DNA of 64,000 bases from Cutaneotrichosporon cavernicola (taxonomy: Eukaryota > Basidiomycota > Tremellomycetes > Trichosporonales > Trichosporonaceae): contig NC_083396.1 in the NCBI RefSeq assembly GCF_030864355.1, positions 2,232,001 to 2,296,000 of the forward strand. Direction: 5' to 3'. The notes under the pieces are model-generated. The model worked only from the letters and a program-made list of their open reading frames with translations. It made no database searches and was not told the DNA's origin. The position numbers and the translations under genes are program-made. Positions 11,344-24,237 of this stretch are shown here, one piece after another (within the stretch, counting starts at the first letter, position 1; each line of letters begins with the position of its first letter).

Positions 11344-13529
11344 ATGTCAATGTCCGAACACCGCAGGAAAGAGATTGAGGCCAAACGCGCAAAGCTACAG
11401 GAACTTCGGCGTGCGCGCGAGGAACGTTCCAAGCTCCTAGCGACAGCAAGCACCCCAGGCAGCGGAACAGAGTCGGTGAGTCTGCCGCCCTCCTTCGCTA
11501 ATCCAAGCCCGCACCCCCCGCTTCGAGGAAGGACGTCAACTCGTTCGTTGACAATGTCATCGCTGCACGCCCCGGTTCGCCCTATTCGCGCCCGTCGACG
11601 GCAGGTCCGAGTGCAGCGCCAGTACGCACTGCGTCGCCCGTGAGCGCGCCGGGCACACCGGGGAGAACGAGCCGGCTCAGCGAGGTGCGCGTACCGAGCA
11701 TGAGTGGGATGAGCGGGTTTGAGTGAGTTTAGCAAAGAAGAGGCTGACGCCAGCGAACCACCACCCGAGGTGACCGTCGAGTTCATCAACACGTATGCCG
11801 AGATCTACGATATGCCCTCCAAGGCAATCAAGCCCGAGACGTACTCCAAGTCTGTGCAGACCATGGTGTCTACCAATGTGCAGACGGAGGAGTTTGACAA
11901 TGTCCCCGATGGGGCCGGACACGAGACGGAGAACGAGACGTTTAGCCGTATGGTTGCGCAGCTTGATGAGGAGCGGCGACAGCTTGAGCGCGAAGTCAAG
12001 GAACTCAAGGCCAAGACGGACAGTCTGCAACTGCAAGTTCTTCCCGATGACCAGAGACAGGCCATTTTGACCGCACCGGAATTCAGCGCCTTCCTCGAGG
12101 GAAGTAGCCGGATCGTTCAGCGCGCTTTGAGTGACGGATACGACTATATCAAGGATTACACTATTGGGCTGGATAGCGGGTACGATGATGGGGAGGGACA
12201 GCGCGTCAAGCTCGTGTGTGCATTTGCGGATGAGCGGTGGACCACTGGGCGGAGTGTGACGGACCTCGACTGGTCGCCAAAGGTGAGTTGTTGAGGGTGC
12301 TCTTTGAGCTGCGGTACGCGCTCTACGTTCTTGGATCCAGCTGGGCCATGTTGTCTTCGGTGCCGCTTCGTGCCTCGCCCCAGAGTTGCTTACACCAGTA
12401 CCCCGAGCTCGTCGCGGCCTCGTACAACAAGTCCCGGTCCGCACCAAACGACCCGCAGGGTATCGTGGCTGTGTGGAACCTGCACCTCCTTGAGCGACCC
12501 GAGTTTGTCTTCCATGCGCCCTCGGATGTGCTGTCTGTCTGCCTCTCGCCATTTCATCCACAGCTCGTGTTCGGCGGCAGTCATTCCGGACAAGTGCTAC
12601 TCTGGGACACACGTGCCAAGCACCTACCAGTAAACAAGACGCCGTTAAGCTCGTCGGGACACACGTCGCCGATATACGCAATGAAGATGGTCGGCACGCA
12701 GAACGCAAACTCTCTCATCACGACGAGTACGGACGGACTCGTCTGCTCATGGCAGGCCGACATGCTAAGCCAACCGCAGGAGGCTCTCCTCCTGACGGTG
12801 CCGAGTGGCGGGCCGGCGAGCACGACCAAGACGGACGAGGTGTCGATCGCTAGCCTCGACTTTGCGGATAACGAGACGGCAAGCTTCTGGGTCGGCACCG
12901 AGGAAGGCTCAGTCTACCAGGCGAACAGGTACGACCGGGCGTCCGCCAAGGCCGGCCTCAACGCTGATGACGTGTACCGCGGCCACGCCGGCCCCGTTAC
13001 GGGGATCCACTTCCACCCCTCTGCTGGGCCGTTTGATTTCTCCGACCTCTTCCTCACTTCTTCCGTCGACTGGACCGTCAAGCTGTGGCGTGCGCGCGGT
13101 AAAACTCACGCACCGGCACAAGCCGGCGTGCCGCCGCTGCACAGCTTTGATGAAGCGGACGACTACGTTTTCGACGTCAAGTGGCATCCCTCGCATCCTG
13201 CTCTGTTCGGTACCGCCGATGGCACGGGCAAGTTTGACCTCTGGAACCTCAATGCCGATATGGAGGTGCCCCTTGTCTCGACGCAGGTATGCAAGCACGC
13301 GCTCAACAAGATTGCGTGGGACCGCGGCACGGGCCGCAAGGCGGCACTCGGTGGCAGCGACGGCAAGGTGTACGTGTATGACGTGGCAGAGAAGGTGGTG
13401 ACGCCGCGCGAGAGCGAGTGGGTCGAGTTCCAGAAGAATGTCGGCGCGCTCGCAGCCGCGCGCGATGGAGGAGGCCTGGCAGCACTGGGCGGCCTCAGCG
13501 AGCGCTACACCGAACGGTACTACCGATAA
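11344..13529 (+). CDS. Cytoplasmic dynein intermediate chain (WD repeat)
   Basis: Four exons: 11344-11475, 11532-11722, 11754-12282 and 12399-13529, about 660 residues. The intermediate chain is the scaffold of cytoplasmic dynein 1. It binds dynactin p150 and the light chains through its N-terminus and the heavy chain through its WD propeller. The N-terminus is a charged coiled coil (RRKEIEAKRAKLQELRRAREERSK) as in the family. SKSVQTMVSTNVQTEEFD is a recognisable TQT-type LC8 light-chain binding segment. LDWSPKYPELVAASYNKS and GIVAVWNLHLLERPEFVF open the WD region, followed by SHSGQVLLWDTRA, SSVDWTVKLWR and GTADGTGKFDLWNL. Intron 1 appears to end at GAGGAAG (an AAG acceptor). Intron 3 is longer (116 nt). 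The stop is 28 bp from the convergent ATG27 stop. Confidence 0.92.
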
Positions 13530-13557
13530 TGGAGGTCGTAGTCTATGCATTGTCTCT

Positions 13558-14730
13558 CTATCCGAGGCTCGAGTACCCTCCACGCCCCGTCGATGAGCGC
13601 ACGTTACCCACCACATGCCCACCAAAGTCGCGGCTGAGGGCGGGCAGCTCGCGCCAGAAGTCGCGGTGCGGGACGAGGTCCCACCCCCGTGCGCCGTACT
13701 GTTGGTGGTTGTACACTGCGCCTAGGGCAAAGTACGCGAAGAGGATGAAGAACGATGCCCAGAAGCAAAACTTGATAAACCCCCAGAACCCGAAGCCGCC
13801 TCCGCCTCCGCTTCCGCCAGACGCGTTGGCGCACACGGCAGGTGTGGACCAGCGCAGCTCAAGCTTGCCGCCAGTGTACGACTCGAGCGTGGGCCCCGAC
13901 TCAGTTTCAGCACACGTGAGGGTGACGGTCAGTCCGTGGGGTGTGCTGCTGTCAGCTCTACGCGATGCAATGCAATTAATTGAACGTAGCAGCGGGCGCA
14001 AGGCGGCCTTCCGGCCCCGTTCAGCACAACTCACCCCGCATAGTCTGGCGCCTTGATAGCCACCGTCCAGTCCCCCTCGCGACCCGTGACGCGCACGTCG
14101 CTATCAGGCGTGTCCTCTTTCCAGAGTGGAATGACGGTGGTCACACGATCCGGATCGCTCGCTCCGGGTTTATGGTTGATGAGCGTGAGACATGCACGCG
14201 TCCCGTCCGGGCACTGGGGTAAGCGTCATTCGCGTGCAGCCGGCGATCGGCAGAACCGTATCGAGACACCTTGATAGCCCCCGTCTACCTCCACCAAAAC
14301 CTAGTCGGCGAAGGCATCGCATGAACACTGGCAGCTGCAGATCCAAGGACACAGCTGCTCGGCGGCGCATCCAGCACCATCTTGGCCGCTCACTCTCTTC
14401 CCCCCCCCCCCCTTCCTCCGCCATCACGCCACTCTCGTTCGCTCTCCCTTCCGCCCCTCCTCCAGTCGCTCTCCGCTCTCTGCTCTGTGCTCGCCACTCA
14501 ACACCCACCTGGTCCTCATCCTTGACTCCATCTTCCTTGGACAACTTGCCGCACAGGTCGATGCGAACCCGCGCCGTATTCTTCGTAGGTGGCGTCTCCG
14601 TCTCCTTGGTAGCCACCTTAACGCCACCAAGCGACGAAAGATCCAAGTCGCCAGTAGACGGAATGGCGTCGCACGACCACGCCGCTGCGAGGGGAATAAA
14701 GGCCAAGGGTAGCAATGAGCGGAGGCGCAT
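13558..14730 (-). CDS. ATG27: Autophagy-related membrane protein Atg27
   Basis: Three exons: 14509-14730, 14035-14213 and 13558-13945, 262 residues. Atg27 is a type I membrane protein with a mannose-6-phosphate-receptor-like lumenal domain that helps Atg9 cycling and vesicle formation in autophagy. A signal peptide starts MRLRSLLPLAFIPLAAAW. The lumenal domain has the family marks LSSLGGVKV, PPTKNTARVRIDLCGKL, a cysteine-rich GTRACLTLINHKPG and LTVTLTCAE. One membrane helix follows (FGFWGFIKFCFWASFFILF), then the tyrosine-containing tail YNHQQYGARGWDLVPHRDFW. The first intron is 295 nt, long for this locus, and stays in frame. It carries a C-run near 14401 and could hide a small exon. ATG27 shares a 217-bp divergent promoter with cyclin H. 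Confidence 0.9.
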
Positions 14731-14947
14731 TGCGACGTTTGGGTATGTGTGGTGATGAAAGAGGCTGATGTAAAGAACCACCATAAGAGAGAGAGATGGA
14801 CGTGCGGAACATTGGGTTTGCACGTCATTTTGACGGAATCAAATTGGCCCGCACTCACACTCACACTGATGGTCTCACACTGAGAACAACAATCTTGTCA
14901 TCTCATACCATCTCATACATATCCTTACCCCCCGTCCAAGATAGGAG

Positions 14948-16146
14948 ATGACCGACTCGAAAGCTCCGACGCCAGCGCAGTCGAGCCGCCCCAAACCGGG
15001 ACCTAGCGCGTACCATGAATCTTCACAGTTCAAACACTGGCGATACTCCGCCGCTGGACTGGACAAGCTCCGCCGCGAACTAAACATGAAGAGCAAGGAG
15101 GTGACGGCGCGCAATGTCGCCGCTGAAAAAGTGAGCGATTCTAGCCTTCTAGTCTTCCCCTTCCCCATGTGGCGCTGACCCCTGGCTGCCCAAGAATCAC
15201 TTGGTCACACCTCGACCCTTCCCACACCAGCGTACCTCTCTGTCGCGGACGAGCTCCTCCTCGTGCGCTTCTACTGCTCGCATGCATCCACGATCTGCAG
15301 ACAAGGTTTCGGTTCCCCGGAAGAAGTGGAAGCAACAGCAATATCATACATCAAGCGCTTCTACCTTAAGAACAGCGTGATGGAGTGGCATCCGAAGCAA
15401 ATCATGCCTACCTGTTTATACCTGGCCGCCAAGACGACCAACCACAACATCCCCATCGAGGTGTTTGTCAAGAAATTTGAAAAGTTCAAGGCCGAGGAGG
15501 TACTCGACCTCGAGTTCCTTGTTGCCCAGAGTTTGAGCTTTGAGTTCTGGGTGCGCGGAGCCGAGAGGGCACTGCGGGGTTGGGCACTCGAGTTGCAATC
15601 TTCCCCGATTGGTGGGGCCGGAGAACGCGCACAGCGCGCATTGCCAAAAGCGTTGCAGGCGCTTTCGGCGAGTCGGATGACGGACGCCGAGTTCTTGTTC
15701 ACGCCGGCACAGATTGCGCTTGCATGTTGGCGGGTTGCGGATAAGGAGTTGACCGACGCCTTCCTCGCCGCAAAGTATAATGGTGCGGAGGAAGACAAGG
15801 TCCCCTTTGGGATGCCTCAGGATGAGCTTTTGCGTATTTCGGGACAAGTCGAGTCCATGATCCGGACTGGGGAGGCGCAGCACGACCTCAAAAAGGTCAA
15901 GGAGGTTGACAAGCGCCTCAAGGGATGTGCAAACCCCGAGAAGGTTCCTGGCACTGCATTGTGAGTTGTCACCACGAAGACGCTAAGACCAGATACGTCA
16001 AGCGCAAGGCGGAGCTGGAGGCCAAGGCGGCGCAGGAGAAGAAGGAGAAGCAGGACAGGGCGGCGCGCGCACACGAGGCCGACGGTATGGTGTTTGGCGG
16101 GGAGTTGAAGGCGCCAACATCCAACGGCGGCCCACTCGAGGAGTAA
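14948..16146 (+). CDS. CCL1: Cyclin H (TFIIH/CAK cyclin Ccl1)
   Basis: Cyclin H activates Cdk7/Kin28 in the CAK module of TFIIH, which phosphorylates the RNA polymerase II tail. The N-terminus has the family signature FKHWRYSAAGLDKLRRELN. The first cyclin box has AYLSVADELLLVRFY, ATAISYIKRFYLKNSVMEWHP and PTCLYLAAKTTNHNI, and the second follows. A charged C-terminal helix (VKRKAELEAKAAQEKKEKQD) is also typical. Exon 1 is 14948-15130, a middle exon ends at 15960, and the last exon is 15993-16146. The first junction is unresolved. The donor at 15131 and either acceptor (15194 or 15230) leave the frame one base out, although the reading TLPTPAYLSVADE into the cyclin box looks natural. A sequence error or unusual splice may lie in 15131-15235. 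The product is about 370 residues. Confidence 0.85.
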
Positions 16147-16361
16147 TCCCACGTCCAGCGCCATTTGCAGTGTAGCCAACAGACCAGACAACAGCAGCAT
16201 AGACCAACAACATTAGCACCCCATGGGAGCCATTCCACCAGAGACACATTCGCAGCATGCATGAGTGGCACGACAGTCGCCACACAGTGGTACTAATCTA
16301 CAATCACAGGTCATTAACAACGAGAGCATTGTTCGTCATAGGTCACAGAGCGTGTGCGGCT

Positions 16362-19033
16362 CTACGCCGCCGGGATGCGGATGGTGATAGGCCCGTAAGC
16401 CGCGTCCTGCGAGAGGTGGAGCAGGCCCTTGGTTGCCAGAGCTGTGGTTCAGACGAGCCACAGACGCAGCTCACTGAGGCAGTTGCGAAAGGCAGCAGCG
16501 GCGACCCGCTTGGACTGGCCACGGGGTGCAACGTCGGTAAGCTCGAGCTCGTCCGCGCCCGTCTTGGACATGGTCCTGTCCACGTAGCTTTGGTCAGAGA
16601 ACGCAACCGTTACCTCACCTGAAGAAACCGCGGCACTGGTCCTCGAGGGTTGCCAGCGTCGTCGGTGCAAACAGGTGCCCGCATGGGAAGCGCGCGTTGA
16701 AGTTGTCCTCGGAGACTGCTGTGAGTCGCGCACTCCTCCACACCACTCACTCTGGTCGGCATCACCGTCCAGCACCAGCTGGACATGGTCGTGTCCTGTA
16801 AAGTTCACGCTGAGGACCGAACCCGAACGGGAACGGGTGGGGAAGTCATAACCAGGGCCATCGCCCGCGATGGACGAATGGCGCTGGCGCTTTCGGATGC
16901 TAGCGCATTAACTCGGCTACCGGCACACTCACGAGGCCTCCAGGGGGGACATGTCGCTGACACGCGGAGCCTTGATACCCGTTGGAGTGGTCTGGCCCGA
17001 CTGGAGCGAGTTCGGGAAGTCTGACGAGGCGGACTGCGCTGCCCACTAATGTGAGTTATGGCGTTGGCTCAAACTCACAGGCAGGTCACTCGCTGACCGG
17101 GGCAGCTCGAGCTCGTACTGATCTCAGCATATTTCGGAACGCGGGAGCTGACTTGATCGTTGCGCGGGACATCGGGGATGTCCAGAACTCCCTGGTAGTC
17201 CATGTGTGTCTGTTTGAGCAGGTTACCATCACCACGTACGTCAATGATGAGCTGGGGGTCAATGAAGGGGGCGCCGCTCCGGAGTTGAGGACCGGAATTG
17301 CCGACAAGGTCAAGGGGCTCCACTGGGTCGGCTGGGTTCTTGAGTGTCACGTTACTGCCACTCTTGACGTCCAGCTGCCACTTGAACGTATTGATCGCGC
17401 TAAAGCCGCTGATGAATGAGCTCATCTCGGGGTCCATAACTGCGGATCAGGCCAACCTCACGGGGACTCACACTTGAACCAGCTATCCGACCCGCCCAGT
17501 AAGCGCCCTGCCATCTTGGCAGCCTCCTTCTCTCGTGATTTGGCGTTGAGCTCCCGACGCCGCTGGACCATGGCGTCGACGTACGCCGCCCCCATCTCTG
17601 CGGGATCGAGGTCAAGCTCCAGATCCTGCAGTCAGCAGGCTGTCCTCGCATCTGTTCCCAGAGATGAGGGAATGAGCGGTGCTACAGAGCAGACGCATAG
17701 GGCCTTCGTCGTGGTTCCCGCGTTGAGGACCGTACTAATAGATGACGGCATGGTTGGCAACTGACGACTTGGGCTCGATCCGTTCGAGGTCGGCCGTGCT
17801 CACATGATCAAACTTGGTCCGCTTGACCCTCTTCTTCTTGGGCTTCGGCGCTGGTAGGAGCTGGGACTCGACGTCAGAAGCTTCCTGGCTACTGCTTCCC
17901 TTGCGCTTGAGACGAGTGGGCGAGCTGTGAAGCTGGTCCGGGAGGATGAACTTCCTGAGGTAAGCGGAGGTGTCACCGTTTGCTCACTCGGGACCGAGGT
18001 CCTGTGGGATGTCAAAGTTCCCAGGGTCTACTGTGTCATCTGAGGGGATGAAGTCTGACATCATGCCGTCTAACGAAGGTTTGTTGGGATCCTCAGGGCC
18101 ACCGGGACCGTCTAGGCGACTAGGAACTTCCGGAAGGTCGAGGTCTAGGTCGAGGTTGATGGGGTTGAACTCGTCTGGAACGTCGTCTGCCTCTCGTTTG
18201 TAAGGCTTGAAGGTCAGAGCCTTTTCGTTGGTGGTGTTGGGGGTGGCTATGGTCTGCTAAGCGTTCGGTGGTTGTTGCTCACTGTGCAGAGGGTTACGAT
18301 GCCTGTTGCTTCGGGGATCTTCCATGTCGACGTCCTCTTCGGAGCGCAGGGACTGGGTTCTGAGAGACTCTAAGGGCGTAGTGTGGCGGCGCTCGTGGTC
18401 CATGTCCGTAATGTCGGGATTCATCCAGTCCTGTGGTTAGATACTGTATCGTGGGGCATCAAGCTGACGATGTTGGCAAACTCAGAGTCGATCCCCAAGT
18501 ACCCCTCGAGACCGGGCGCATTGTCGGTGAAGGTGATCAGCTCCAGCCTACAGATCAGTGGGTTCAATGGCGCACTTACCGCGTGCGTCCGCCACCCGGG
18601 AGATCGAGCTCGGCACCCGCCGCAAGGTTGCCCATCGGCCCAAAGCCGAGGGCAAAGGAGCGGCGCAGCGCCGAATCAAATGTCTGCACGTCCTATGGTC
18701 AGCTGGAGGAGGGTTTTTGGAGCTCACTGAGTAGAAGTGCTCGTAGTTTTGGGAGTACACCCTGGGATCAGTGACTGAGGGAAGGTGGCATACCGCGCGA
18801 CGCCGACGAGGAGCTGACCACTCAGGCGGAGAGCGAGGGGTTCAGGTGGGGAGGCGATGAGGTCGCAGGTGCGCGGAATCTCAACCTTCTCCAGGGCCTT
18901 GCGATTGACGCGCTTGTTGCGGAGTCCGAGAGTGGAAACGAGCCTGAGGTTAGAATCGGAGGGATGGTGAGGCGTACCAGATGATACCTAGTGAGCCTCG
19001 CTTGCCCATCAGGAGCTCGTCCGTGAAGAACAT
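16362..19033 (-). CDS. REC8: Meiotic cohesin kleisin Rec8
   Basis: This is a many-exon gene. Sure exons include 18978-19033, 18794-18943, one starting at 18761, and the last at 16362-16441. Rec8 replaces Rad21 in meiotic cohesin and protects centromeric cohesion. The N-terminus reads LLMGKRGSLGIIWLVSTLG, then RKALEKVEIPRTCDLIASPP (the Rec8-type P-R/Q-T-C-x-x-I-x-S-P-P block), then LALRLSGQLLVGVARVYSQN. These are closer to Rec8 than to Rad21, which has no such TC-I-SPP motif. The middle is acidic with a basic KPKKKRVKRTK patch. The C-terminal winged helix reads AAAAFRNCLTLATKGLLHLS then AAYGPITIRIPA. Introns throughout are 30-50 nt with GTGAGT-like donors. I did not fix every central exon, so length is about 550-650 residues. 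It converges on CCL1. Confidence 0.85.
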
Positions 19034-19684
19034 GACGAGCGTGTGGGAGAATGAGTGATTGGGATAGTGTGAGTGAAGATTTTTGGGTTGAGAAAGGTGA
19101 GTGAATCAGAGAGAGGGAGGGAGAGAGAGTGAGTGAAGGAAGGTGTGGAAGTACGGTTGACTGGATGAAGGTGGAAGCAGTATGGTGGAGAAGGGTCATG
19201 CATACAGTGATAGTCGGCGCCGAGTGACCGACACATACAGACCACCCACGAGGTATGGGGGCAAACACAGATGCAAAGGTGCCGATCATTCCCCAACATC
19301 ACTCGTCTCTGTACTGTACGTTTCTTCACCGGACTTGTTGTACTGTAACCATCTCTTGGGTGGACCACCTCCACCCAGAATCCCTGAGCCGCACATCCCA
19401 GCATCTTGGGGGGATAATTTACGGAAATGAAAGTCAGATATACCACGTGGGAAATTCATCATTCCCCAAGCATCAAGAACTTCACCCAGCAATATCCCTC
19501 ACACCTTAGACTAGCCAAAGCGCCAAGGTTGACATAGCGCCTAGGTTGATAAGGCACCATTATGTACGGATTGAACTGTCAGCTTACCTTGTTGTCGCCA
19601 CTTGTACACGTTCCCGCCTTGGCTTTTCTTCCTTTCTCCTCCCTTCCTTCCTTCCTCCTTCCCCTTCCCTTCATCCAATTTATC
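19034..19684. other. Divergent REC8/CCCH-gene intergenic region
   Basis: These 651 bases lie between divergent start codons. A purine-rich block (GAGAGAGGGAGGGAGAGAGAG type) at about 19085-19140 lies within 110 bp of the REC8 start. A CCTT/TTCC-rich block at about 19630-19675 precedes the zinc-finger gene. Short ORFs here show no family resemblance. Confidence 0.5.
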
Positions 19685-21354
19685 ATGCCTTCACTGTCAG
19701 CGACAGAAAAGCGGAAGCTGCTGATACAGCAAGAGATTGCGCGTCTGCAGGGTTAGCCTGAAAACCGCCGTTTGAAGCTGACAAACAGGCCAGATCGCCA
19801 GCAGCAGCAGTTCACACTCTTCCTCGTACCACCCGTATCGTGGCTCCTCGCGCGGTGGCTCCCACGGTGGCTCCCGTGGCTACTCTCGTGGTAGCTACGG
19901 AGGGTCATCGCGCGGACGCGGTCGTGGGCGCGGTGGATCATCCAGCCTCAACCTCCGCACCCCAGGCGGTCCCAACACGTCAACTAACACAGCCTCCCCA
20001 GTGGAGAAGGAGGAAGGCGAGGTGTCACCTCCGCCTTCTCCCAAGCCTCCCGTCGGAGGGGGCTGGGTTAGTTCGACCAGTCGCGGTGGCAACATGAGTC
20101 TCATGACTGTACAGAAGAGGTGGGTGACCCAACCTTCCTCGCTCACACCCAGGAAACAGCTCAACAACACTAAGCCTGTCCCTCGCGGGCCTGCACATGT
20201 GCAGATGCTGCAGTCGACATCCGAGTCGACTCCAAGCGGGGCAGAATCGAAGCGCGTTGTCATCGACGGTGTCATCTTTCAGTTCGAGGAAGGCGGGAAG
20301 CAGCTTACGCGTATCGGAGGTGAATCAACAACGCTCACAGTCGCTCATCTTTCAGAACTCCCCTCCGCTGGCTCGTCAAGTGCTGCAGTAGGGACGCCGA
20401 CCCGCCATCGTCTCAAGTATGGCGGCCAGGACTATCGCCGAACCAAACGCGGCAACCTTGTGTCGCGAGCAGCGTGTGTTCCTCCGCCCCCATCTCTCCT
20501 TCCCTCTGACACCAGCCTCGACGCCAAGCGTGCCGAGCAGGCTAAGAAGCCTTGCCGGTACTACACCAAGACTGGTGCGTGCCACCGACTCTTCCTCTAG
20601 ATGGCCTTGTGGCCAGCTCGTTAGTACTGACCGATTCCTAACTTCAGGCCGTTGCGATCGCGCCCTGACCTGCCCTTACCAACATATTCCTGACCGCCTC
20701 TCCGTTTGTCCGGCATTTTTGAGCAAGAAGGGCTGTAATCTTGGCGAATCCTGTCCACTTTCACACAAGCCTTCCGGCCACAACACACCGTCCTGCATCC
20801 ACTTCCAATCTAGCGCCAACTGCCTCAACCCCAAGTGCCCGTATCCTCATGTGGGTGTTGCGACGGACGCACCAGTGTGTGAAGAGTTTGCTCGTGAGGG
20901 CTGGTGTGACCGAGAGGACGGAACCTGTCCGGAGCTCCATGTTTGGGAGTGCCCAGAATTCCACGCCAAGGGAATATGCTCGCGCCAGCCTAAATGCGGT
21001 CTTCCACATGTGGTACACGCCGAGAAGCTCAGGAAGGCGGCTGCGGCTAGCAAGACTCCCGAGGGGATGGCTTCTGGCAGCTTTGAGGACCAGGCAGACT
21101 TTATTGGGCTGCCTGGGGAGGTGTTCTCGGACTCTGAGAGCGACGAGGAGGACCCGGTCGAGGGGGACGAGGAGGACCCGGTCGAGGGGGACGAGGAGGA
21201 CCCGGTCGAGGGGGACGAGGAGGAGGAAGACGAGAATGTGGAGGGCAGTGACGACGAGGCCATGGGAGACAACGAAAACGAAGGTAAGCCCTGTCAGTCG
21301 ATGGAGATGGACACCGATGAGGATGACGAGGCGAGGGTGATGGAGGTGGTCTAG
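19685..21354 (+). CDS. CCCH-type zinc-finger protein, ZC3H3-like
   Basis: Four exons: 19685-19751, 19789-20119, 20153-20574 and 20648-21354, 508 residues. After a short helical start (TEKRKLLIQQEIARLQ) comes a Ser/Arg/Gly-rich RGG-like region. Five consecutive CCCH fingers follow from about residue 275: CRYYTKTGRCDRALTCPYQH, CPAFLSKKGCNLGESCPLSH, CIHFQSSANCLNPKCPYPH, CEEFAREGWCDREDGTCPEL and CPEFHAKGICSRQPKCGLPH. Five tandem fingers resemble animal ZC3H3, which works in mRNA polyadenylation and export. That role is inferred only. The acidic tail holds three perfect DEEDPVEG repeats. It is nuclear by inference. Confidence 0.85.
21142..21213 (+). repeat. Three perfect 24-bp tandem repeats in coding DNA
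   Basis: The 24-nt unit encodes D-E-E-D-P-V-E-G and occurs three times without change at 21142-21165, 21166-21189 and 21190-21213, with a partial fourth (GACGAGGAGG). Perfect identity at third positions points to a recent expansion that keeps the reading frame in the acidic tail of the zinc-finger protein. Confidence 0.95.
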
Positions 21355-21526
21355 ATGCTTTCTGTACCACTACAACTCGCATTCGCATTTGTACACGATC
21401 CATCCTCGGATCATCCTATGCATCGAGATTAAGAGAAAGGGAGGGGGAGGGGAATAGACAGGCGGAGGTCCGCTTTTGCTACAAGGATCAAGACAACACC
21501 AATGATGAGCTCCCGATGACAGACAC

Positions 21527-22861
<1,335 letters not shown>

Positions 22862-23238
22862 TTTTGAGTGTATAGCGATGGAAGGGGGTTGTGTGGAGAG
22901 AAGAGTGGAAGGAGAAAGGTGTCTTTGATTTTACCGGTAATCGGGTTGGTTTAACTCGTGGGAGTAATATCCATACAGTTGATGAGTCGAATTGATCAAC
23001 CAAAAGTGCGGCTATACCGGCAATTCGAATGGGAGAGAGAGGAGAGAGGAGTTTGAGAGAGTCAGCCTCATTTGACCACGTGGCCATCCGATTAAGTGTC
23101 AGCCTCAAACCGCTGTGCCACCGCTTGACCTCATCACTTGGGAAGCGACCCACCTCCAAGGTCGCAGTCAACAAGTTACCTCCCTTGTCGCCCTCACCCT
23201 CACCCTCTCCTCGTCCGCCCATCAAACTCATCCACACA
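22862..23238. promoter_or_regulatory. Divergent DAHP synthase/VPS55 promoter interval
   Basis: These 377 bases separate the two divergent start codons. A GAGAGAGGAGAGAGGAG-type purine block lies at about 23033-23062 and a CTCACCCTCACCCTC block at about 23193-23214. I recognise no TGACTC Gcn4-type site. Confidence 0.35.
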
Positions 23239-24237
23239 ATGTCTGCGGGATTGAAGAGTGAGTCCTAACAAGGTAAAGGAAGGGGAGGGTTATCACCGGC
23301 CTCAAACGTCGCTCCCTCAACTATCGCCACCTGTGTATCTCATGCTGACGCCCGCGATAATCCCATTCAACGCACACGTTCACATTCATTTTACGCACCG
23401 TACCACTATCATGTTTCAATTTCAAGCCGTCATCTTCCTCTCGTTTGTGCTCGCCGCGGGCTTCCTCCTGGTCATCCTCAGCTGCGCGCTGTGGAACAAC
23501 TGGCTGCCCCTGCTTGTCGGTACGTCCAGCTTTATTCTCCGGATGGCAAGCTCACACCAGCGTTCACATTCGTCCTCGCGCCGCTGCCAAACTCGATTTG
23601 TTACCGGTGCGCGCGGGCTGACGATATTTCCCCCGAGTACAACTCGGCATACGTTGACTTTGGGCGCTTCCTGACTGGCGTGCTTGTGGTGAGTGCGGCT
23701 GCGCAGACAAGGAGACGATCGGCAGGAGATAGAGGATGGGGAAGCAAGGGGAAGCAAGGGTGGTGAGGCAGGTGGTGGGCGGAGCGACGCCGTTCCAACC
23801 CGTTGCGACGTGCGGAGTCTTCTTCGGCCGAAGGCATCGGCGTCGTCAGTCGCCCGTGCGGCCGACACTGTTCGACCCACTTCAGGTCGCGTCTGGGAAA
23901 CTTGCATTCCTGGATGGAGAGAAGCGTTTGACCCAGCTGACAGGCTTGCAAAGCGCCAGCTGGGGCATGTTGAAAGGGGCCTCCCTCTCCTCTTGTTGTC
24001 ATTTCGGCCCTCCACGAATTTGCTCCTCTGCGTTCCTCCTCTGACTGCTTTCGTCAGCGCCGGTACACCCACTAACGACAGGCGACTGGCTTCTGCCTCC
24101 CCATCATCCTCGAGCACTCGGACCTCATCCAGCCCGGGGCGTGCTGGATGTCCATTGCCGGCGGCTTGCTCGTATACGGCACGATTCTCGTCTACTCTGG
24201 CTGGTTTGGACAGGACAACGACGATGACGCATTTTAG
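23239..24237 (+). CDS. VPS55: Endosomal sorting membrane protein Vps55
   Basis: Four exons: 23239-23257 (19 nt), 23427-23519, 23561-23688 and 24082-24237, 131 residues. Vps55 (leptin-receptor-overlapping-transcript family) is a small four-helix membrane protein that acts with Vps68 in late endosome to vacuole sorting. The sequence follows the family closely: VIFLSFVLAAGFLLVILSC, ALWNNWLPLLV, FVLAPLPNSICYRCARADD, YVDFGRFLTGVLV, LPIILEHSDLIQPGACWMSI and GGLLVYGTILVYSGWFGQ, with an acidic end. Intron 1 (169 nt) ends in TTTCAAG, an AAG acceptor. The third intron is 393 nt, the longest assigned in the window; I see no extra exon in it. Confidence 0.93.

Noticed and set aside
14170..14508. Reading ATG27 exon 1 straight on through its 295-nt intron
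   Set aside because: The frame stays open, but the residues are low-complexity and the conserved C-P-D-G-T block follows only after splicing.
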